Below the pieces are notes generated by a model, which saw only the letters and a list, made by a program, of their open reading frames with translations, did no database searches and had not been told where the DNA came from. Position numbers and translations under genes: made by a program. From contig JANNOI010000061.1 in assembly GCA_031398975.1 (NCBI GenBank), positions 1-36,514 of the forward strand: a DNA stretch of 36,514 bases, written 5' to 3'. Below, piece after piece: positions 32,790 to 36,514 of the stretch. The stretch's first letter is position 1. Every line of letters starts with the position of its first letter. This DNA comes from JAKFWI01 sp031398975. Lineage in GTDB: Bacteria > Pseudomonadota > Alphaproteobacteria > Caulobacterales > Aquidulcibacteraceae.

Positions 32790-33098
32790 ATGGATTCCGC
32801 CCCGCCGCTCCCCGCCCCGGAAAAGGAGGTCGCGCGCGTGCTGGCGATGGAGCGGAGCGTGCGGCGCGTGATCCTGTTCGGCTCGCGGGCGCGGGGCGAC
32901 CATTTTCGCAGCTCCGACCTCGACGTGGCGGTGGACGCCCCGGATGCCGACATCCACGCCTGGGACCGCATGATGCGCCTGCTCGATACGCGCGCCTCGC
33001 TCGTGCCGGTGGATCTGGTGCTGCTGCACGACGCGCCCCCAGCCCTGCGCGCAGCGATCGACCGCGAAGGCCGCGTCCTGTTCGAGCGCGGCGTATGA
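32790..33098 (+). CDS. MNT-type minimal nucleotidyltransferase
   Basis: Small nucleotidyltransferase of 102 residues. The active-site pattern is complete: GSRARGDHFRSSDLDVAVD at 31-49 with Asp43 and Asp45, and a third Asp75 in PVDLVLL. MNT proteins commonly pair with HEPN proteins as toxin-antitoxin modules in which the MNT enzyme AMPylates the HEPN toxin. Here the stop overlaps an ATG (ATGA) that opens a HEPN-like frame which is broken after 33 codons, so this MNT appears to have lost its partner. Confidence 0.85.
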   Translation: MDSAPPLPAPEKEVARVLAMERSVRRVILFGSRARGDHFRSSDLDVAVDAPDADIHAWDRMMRLLDTRASLVPVDLVLLHDAPPALRAAIDREGRVLFERGV

Positions 33099-33234
33099 CC
33101 GACCGCCAAGCCGTAGCCCTCGCCCAATTCACGCGCGCCGTCGAACGGCTCGCCGAGGCGTTGCAGGAGCCGGCGGCGAACCCCTTGCCGCCTTGAGCCG
33201 TCTGCGCGCCAATCTGGTCGCGGCGCAGGGTTGA
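33095..33234 (+). pseudogene. Remnant of a HEPN / HI0074-type partner of the MNT gene
   Basis: The frame starts at ATG 33095, overlapping the MNT stop, and reads TDRQAVALAQFTRAVERLAE then ALQEPAANPLPP before TGA at 33194. The first 25 residues look like the N-terminal helix of nucleotidyltransferase substrate-binding (HI0074-type HEPN) proteins, which run to about 130 residues. The neighbouring frame continues as LAALSRLRANLVAAQG to a stop at 33232, possibly what is left of the C terminus. The central part with the HEPN catalytic Arg-X4-6-His is missing. I infer an internal deletion with frameshift. Confidence 0.5.
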
Positions 33235-33315
33235 GCAGCGGTAACGCTTTCCTCACCAGCTCCTCCTACATCTAGTGTTCTTCGGTCCGGAATCGTCCAG
33301 CTCTGGGAGGGGTGG

Positions 33316-33669
33316 ATGGAGAAATGGTCCTGGCGCGGCGCGCGCGGCAATCTTTATCCGTTCGATGTGCGCCAGCCCTTCGATGCGTTTCCCCGCGGGG
33401 GCGGCGTCTATGTGTTCGCGGTGCGCCCGCGCGGGGCCGATCTCGATCACATGGTGCGCGCGGCGCTCTATGTGGGCAGCACTCCGGCCCTGGCGGAGGC
33501 GCTGGAAGGCCATCCCCAATGGCGCGAGGCGCTGGTGCTGGGGGCGAGCGAAGTCCACGTGCTCGCGATCCGCAATCCCACCATCCGGGCCTATGTCGCG
33601 GGGGATCTGGAGGCGGGCCTCGAACCCACGCTCAACGAGATCATGCTGCCCTATGGCGTGAGCGGCTGA
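33316..33669 (+). CDS. GIY-YIG-like protein with degenerate active site
   Basis: Protein of 117 residues that fits the outline of a GIY-YIG nuclease fold but lacks key residues. GVY at 30-32 and YVG at 52-54 form the two-strand core; STPALAEALEGHPQWREALV follows as the helix that normally holds a catalytic Arg, here Ala; RAYVAGDLEAGLEPTLN at 91-107 matches the pattern R-x3-E-x-DL-x5-P-x-LN with the metal-binding Glu replaced by Ala and Asn107 kept. Therefore nuclease activity is doubtful. The ribosome site GGGAGGGG is strong. Its 3' end overlaps the end of moeB on the other strand by 19 bases. Confidence 0.7.
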   Translation: MEKWSWRGARGNLYPFDVRQPFDAFPRGGGVYVFAVRPRGADLDHMVRAALYVGSTPALAEALEGHPQWREALVLGASEVHVLAIRNPTIRAYVAGDLEAGLEPTLNEIMLPYGVSG

Positions 33670-34436
33670 AGCCCCGGCGCGCAGCAGGGGCAGGCGGGGT
33701 CCGCCGGCAGGCTAACGGTGCGGCTTTCCCCGGAAAGCGCGTCATAGAGGTATAAGCGCCCGGCTAGGCTCTCGCCCGCGCCCGCAGCCTCCTTCACCGC
33801 CTCCAGCGCCATCCGCCCCCCGATCACGCCCGTCAGCGCCCCCACGATCCCCACCGCGGCGCACGGCTCGGCCTCGGGCGGGATCTCGGGCACGAAACAG
33901 CGATAGCAGGGGAGGCGGGCGCCGCCGTTCTTGGTGAGCCCGGATTTGAACGTCCCCACCTGGCCCTGCCAGCGCCCCACCGCCCCCGATATCAGCGCGA
34001 CGCCAAGCGCGTGGGCAGCGTCGTTGACGGCGAAGCGCGTCGCGAAATCGTCGCACCCGTCGAGGATGAGGTCCGCGCCCGCCAGCAACGCCTTCGCGTT
34101 TGCGCCGTCGAGCCGGACCGGCGCGGCGACGATCTCGACCTGGGGGTTGAGCGCGGCGAGCGCCGCGCCCGCCCGCGCGACCTTTTCCGCGCCCACATCC
34201 GCGCTGCGGTAGATCACTTGGCGCTGGAGATTGGAGAGGCTCACCCGGTCGGGGTCGATCAGCGTCAGCCGTCCTACGCCCGCCGCCGCTAAATAGAGCG
34301 CCGCCGGCGCCCCGAGCCCCCCTACGCCGACGAGCGCCACATGCGTGCGCTTCAGGCGCTGCTGGCCCGCCCCGCCGATCTCTTTCAGCAGGATATGGCG
34401 GCGGTAGCGCTCGTGCTCATCGGCGGTGAAAGCCAT
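33651..34436 (-). CDS. moeB: MoeB/ThiF-family adenylyltransferase
   Basis: E1-like enzyme that adenylates the C-terminal Gly of a sulfur-carrier protein, MoaD for molybdopterin or ThiS for thiazole. The 261-residue protein has RYRRHILLKEIGGAGQQRL, the ATP site VALVGVGGLGAPAALYLAAA, the Asp/Arg motif LIDPDRVSLSNLQRQVIY, DGCDDFATRFAVNDA, and two zinc CxxC pairs, CYRC and CPCC. There is no C-terminal rhodanese domain, so it is the short form. MoeB is favoured over ThiF by length and general pattern, but no moa or thi gene is adjacent to decide. It diverges from the helicase gene across 74 bases. Confidence 0.88.
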   Translation of the reverse strand: MAFTADEHERYRRHILLKEIGGAGQQRLKRTHVALVGVGGLGAPAALYLAAAGVGRLTLIDPDRVSLSNLQRQVIYRSADVGAEKVARAGAALAALNPQVEIVAAPVRLDGANAKALLAGADLILDGCDDFATRFAVNDAAHALGVALISGAVGRWQGQVGTFKSGLTKNGGARLPCYRCFVPEIPPEAEPCAAVGIVGALTGVIGGRMALEAVKEAAGAGESLAGRLYLYDALSGESRTVSLPADPACPCCAPGLQPLTP

Positions 34437-34510
34437 CGCCCTTCTATGGCCCTGGCGTCGCGCCCGCGCGAGCTTAGAATTGCGCCGAACGGCGCGGGAG
34501 CGGGTACGGC

Positions 34511-35848
34511 ATGAAGAGCGCCACAGGCGATGGGCGGGGAAATGGCGGGGATGGGCTCTCGCCGGTCTACGCCCCCGTGCTCGACCGCCTGATCCGGGAC
34601 CGCCCGAACGTGTTTCTCACCGGCCGCGCCGGGGCGGGCAAGACCACGCTGGTCAAGGCGCTGCTGCAGCGGCTCAAGGGCGAGGCGGTGGTGGTGGCGC
34701 CCACCGGGGTGGCGGCGGTGAACGCCGGCGGCCAGACGGTGCATTCCTTCTTCCGCCTGCCCCCGCGCCTCATTGGGCGCGGCGAAACCCATCCGATCCG
34801 CGACGCGCGCGTGATCCGGGCGGTCAAGACCGTGGTGATCGACGAGATCTCGATGGTGCGCAGCGATCTGCTGGAGGCGATCGACCATGCGCTGCGGGTA
34901 CACCGCAAATCCGTGCAGCCCTTCGGCGGCGTGCAGATGATCCTGGTGGGCGACCCCCACCAATTGGCTCCGGTTGTGGACCAGGAGAGCGCGCCGCTGC
35001 TGGAGGAATGGTTCGGCGGCCCCTGGTTTTTCCAGGCCGACGCCTTCAAGAGCGCGGACTTTCTGTTGATCGAACTGAAGCGCGCGCTGCGCCAGGACGA
35101 TCCGCAATTCCTGGGGCTGCTGGAAGGGGTGCGCACCGCCGCCCTGACGCTCGAGCATGGCGCGCTGCTGCGTGCGCTGGTGGATGAGACCGACGCCGTC
35201 GCCGCCAGCGAGACCCATGTCGTGCTCACCCCCACCAATGCCGTCGCCGCCTCGATCAATTCCGCGCGTTTGGCCGAGCTTGAGGGGGAGGCCGTCCAGT
35301 ACCAGGCCGAGGTCACAGGCGAGTTCGACGATCGCGCGGTGTCCGCCGATGCGGTGCTCACCCTGAAGCGCGGGGCGCGGGTGATGTTGCTGCGTAACGA
35401 CGCCGCCCCCGGCTGGGTCAACGGCACGATCGGCGTAGTGGAGGCGCTGGACGGCGAGGCGGTCACCGTGCGCGTCGGGCGGGAGCGGGCGCGCATTGAG
35501 CCCGCCGTGTGGGAGCGCGCCCGCTTCGAGGCCGGCCCGCGCGGGGGGGTGACCCGCAAAGTCATCGGCGCCTTCAAGCAGATGCCCCTGCGCCTGGGCT
35601 GGGCGCTGACGATCCACAAGGCCCAGGGGCTGACCCTCGAAAAGGTCTACCTCGATCTCGGCCGGGGCATGTTCGCCCACGGCCAGGCCTATGTGGCGCT
35701 GTCGCGCTGCCGCACGCTGGAGGGGCTTAAATTGTCTAGGCCGCTGCGCCGCAGCGATCTGATCCGCGACGCCGAGGCCTTCGGCTTCGGCGAGCAGACC
35801 CTGATCGAGGACAATCCCGATTACGCCGTCGCCCGGCTGGGCCGCTGA
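34511..35848 (+). CDS. PIF1-like / AAA-family DNA helicase
   Basis: Superfamily 1 ATPase of 445 residues resembling PIF1/RecD-type helicases. Walker A is GRAGAGKTTLV at 38-48; VVVAPTGVAAVNAGGQTVHSF, Walker B TVVIDEISMV near 112-121, and VGDPHQLAPVV follow. The C-terminal part has FKQMPLRLGWALTIHKAQG and GQAYVALSRCRTLEGLKL, the helicase motifs V and VI of this group. No nuclease or extra DNA-binding domain is attached. Such proteins are widely found in bacteria; a role in replication or repair is inferred from family only. Confidence 0.9.
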   Translation: MKSATGDGRGNGGDGLSPVYAPVLDRLIRDRPNVFLTGRAGAGKTTLVKALLQRLKGEAVVVAPTGVAAVNAGGQTVHSFFRLPPRLIGRGETHPIRDARVIRAVKTVVIDEISMVRSDLLEAIDHALRVHRKSVQPFGGVQMILVGDPHQLAPVVDQESAPLLEEWFGGPWFFQADAFKSADFLLIELKRALRQDDPQFLGLLEGVRTAALTLEHGALLRALVDETDAVAASETHVVLTPTNAVAASINSARLAELEGEAVQYQAEVTGEFDDRAVSADAVLTLKRGARVMLLRNDAAPGWVNGTIGVVEALDGEAVTVRVGRERARIEPAVWERARFEAGPRGGVTRKVIGAFKQMPLRLGWALTIHKAQGLTLEKVYLDLGRGMFAHGQAYVALSRCRTLEGLKLSRPLRRSDLIRDAEAFGFGEQTLIEDNPDYAVARLGR

Positions 35849-35905
35849 GGGCCTGCGCGCCGGGGCCGCAGCGCGCCCGCCGCCCGCTTGCGGGATAAGA
35901 AAGCC

Positions 35906-36427
35906 ATGCGCCCATTGCTCGCCCTTGCTCTCGCCTTCTCCCTGGCCGGGTGCAATCCGCCTCCGCCCCAAAACGCTCCTCAGGGGCCCTCTCCGCGCCC
36001 TAGCCCAAACGGCCAAGCGCCGGTGATACGCGTGGCCAATGCTGCGATTTCGGTCTCGGATGCGTGGGCGCCGCCCACGATCGGCGCCGGCAAGGTCGCG
36101 GCCGGCTACGTGAAGATTCGCAATGGCGGCGCGACGCCCGATCGCCTGATCGCCGCATCGAGCCCCCGCGCCGGCGCCGTTGAGCTCCACACCATGGCGA
36201 TGGACGGGGCCATGATGAAGATGCGCCGCCTCGACGCGGTGGAGATCCCCGCGCGCGGGGAGGTTACGCTCGCCCCCGGGGGCGATCACCTCATGTTTTT
36301 CGACCTGACGGCCCCGTTGCGCGCGGGCGAGGCCGCCCCGCTCGTGCTCACTTTCGAGAAGGCCGGCCCGATAAGCACGACGCTTCAGGTTCGCCCGCGC
36401 GAGACCGGCGGGCACGGGCGGCCTTAG
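35906..36427 (+). CDS. PCu(A)C copper chaperone, lipoprotein form
   Basis: Periplasmic Cu(I) chaperone that helps load the Cu(A) site of cytochrome c oxidase. The full metal motif H-X10-M-X21-H-X-M is present as His95, Met106, His128, Met130, within ELHTMAMDGAMMKMR and PGGDHLMFFDL. The 173-residue protein begins with a signal peptide that ends in a lipobox SLAGC (Cys16), then a Pro-rich linker of about 25 residues, so it should be tethered to a membrane rather than free. ATG 35906 is preferred because it starts the signal peptide; a TTG at 35888 is in frame. No cox or other copper genes are in view. Confidence 0.92.
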   Translation: MRPLLALALAFSLAGCNPPPPQNAPQGPSPRPSPNGQAPVIRVANAAISVSDAWAPPTIGAGKVAAGYVKIRNGGATPDRLIAASSPRAGAVELHTMAMDGAMMKMRRLDAVEIPARGEVTLAPGGDHLMFFDLTAPLRAGEAAPLVLTFEKAGPISTTLQVRPRETGGHGRP

Positions 36428-36514
36428 AGCGGTTGTCGATTTGTTTGTATGAATAAAAACGATAAACGCGCAGGCCTTGGAGGTGGTACGTTTTTTGAGG
36501 CTGAAAACCGAAAC
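36428..36514. other. AT-richer intergenic end, possibly part of a repeat
   Basis: The last 87 bases are less GC-rich than the rest. They begin AGAGCGGTTGTCGATTTG and contain a loosely palindromic stretch around GTATGAATAAAAACGAT, and near the window end TGAAAACCG mirrors the CGGTT near the start. This recalls dispersed alphaproteobacterial intergenic repeats that begin with AGAGC, but the element is cut by the window edge and I cannot confirm it. Confidence 0.25.

Noticed and set aside
1..36514. tRNA, rRNA, CRISPR, insertion sequence or prophage genes
   Set aside because: No cloverleaf-like segments with CCA-type ends, no spaced direct repeats, and no transposase, integrase or phage proteins were seen on either strand.

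Overview
The window is a GC-rich stretch of chromosome, almost certainly from an alphaproteobacterium. The main evidence is gene order. The run nfu-tsaB-rimI-fur-miaB-phoH-ybeY-corC-lnt-HTH-metK-trmB, followed by rimP-nusA-ylxR/L7Ae-infB-rbfA-truB-rpsO-pnp, is an arrangement known from Alphaproteobacteria. Supporting signs are a FabA/FabB/FabI set, a CysCys-less Fur, many GTG/TTG starts and start/stop overlaps of 4 nt. No genus can be named from the sequence. No rRNA, tRNA, CRISPR array, prophage or insertion sequence was seen.

Layout. Positions 1-885 (minus) hold the N-terminal membrane part of the DNA translocase FtsK, cut by the window edge. Next come an ammonium transporter (minus) with a clear terminator, a ubiquinone-type flavin hydroxylase (plus) and a one-TM protein of unknown role. 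From 5391 to 15334 lies the first long plus-strand block: Fe-S carrier Nfu, the tRNA t6A protein TsaB, acetyltransferase RimI, Fur, MiaB, PhoH, YbeY, CorC, Lnt, an XRE regulator, MetK and TrmB. It serves tRNA modification, ribosome maturation, lipoprotein acylation and SAM synthesis. A lipoprotein gene follows. From 15937 a promoter, a short leader with an attenuator-like terminator and the rimP-to-pnp translation/RNA-decay block run to 26736, closed by a small MOSC protein.

From 27183 to 31653 is the unsaturated fatty acid region. fabA-fabB and fabI are on the minus strand, but a padR-DUF2218 pair on the plus strand sits between fabB and fabI. Behind fabI lie two very small membrane-protein genes, one of them frameshifted. 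The rest (31.2-36.4 kb) is a mixed set: an SH3 periplasmic protein, a D-2-hydroxyacid dehydrogenase, an MNT nucleotidyltransferase with a wrecked HEPN partner, a GIY-YIG-like protein that looks catalytically dead, a MoeB/ThiF enzyme, a PIF1-like helicase and a PCu(A)C copper-chaperone lipoprotein.

Most of the window is ordinary housekeeping DNA. The points most worth a second look are: the AT-rich palindrome lying exactly between the metK promoter boxes; trmB without any ATG/GTG/TTG start; the frameshifted small membrane gene coupled to a 30-residue gene; the rimP leader; the MNT/HEPN remnant; the degenerate GIY-YIG protein; and the padR insertion in the fab cluster. I see no convincing large undescribed system.
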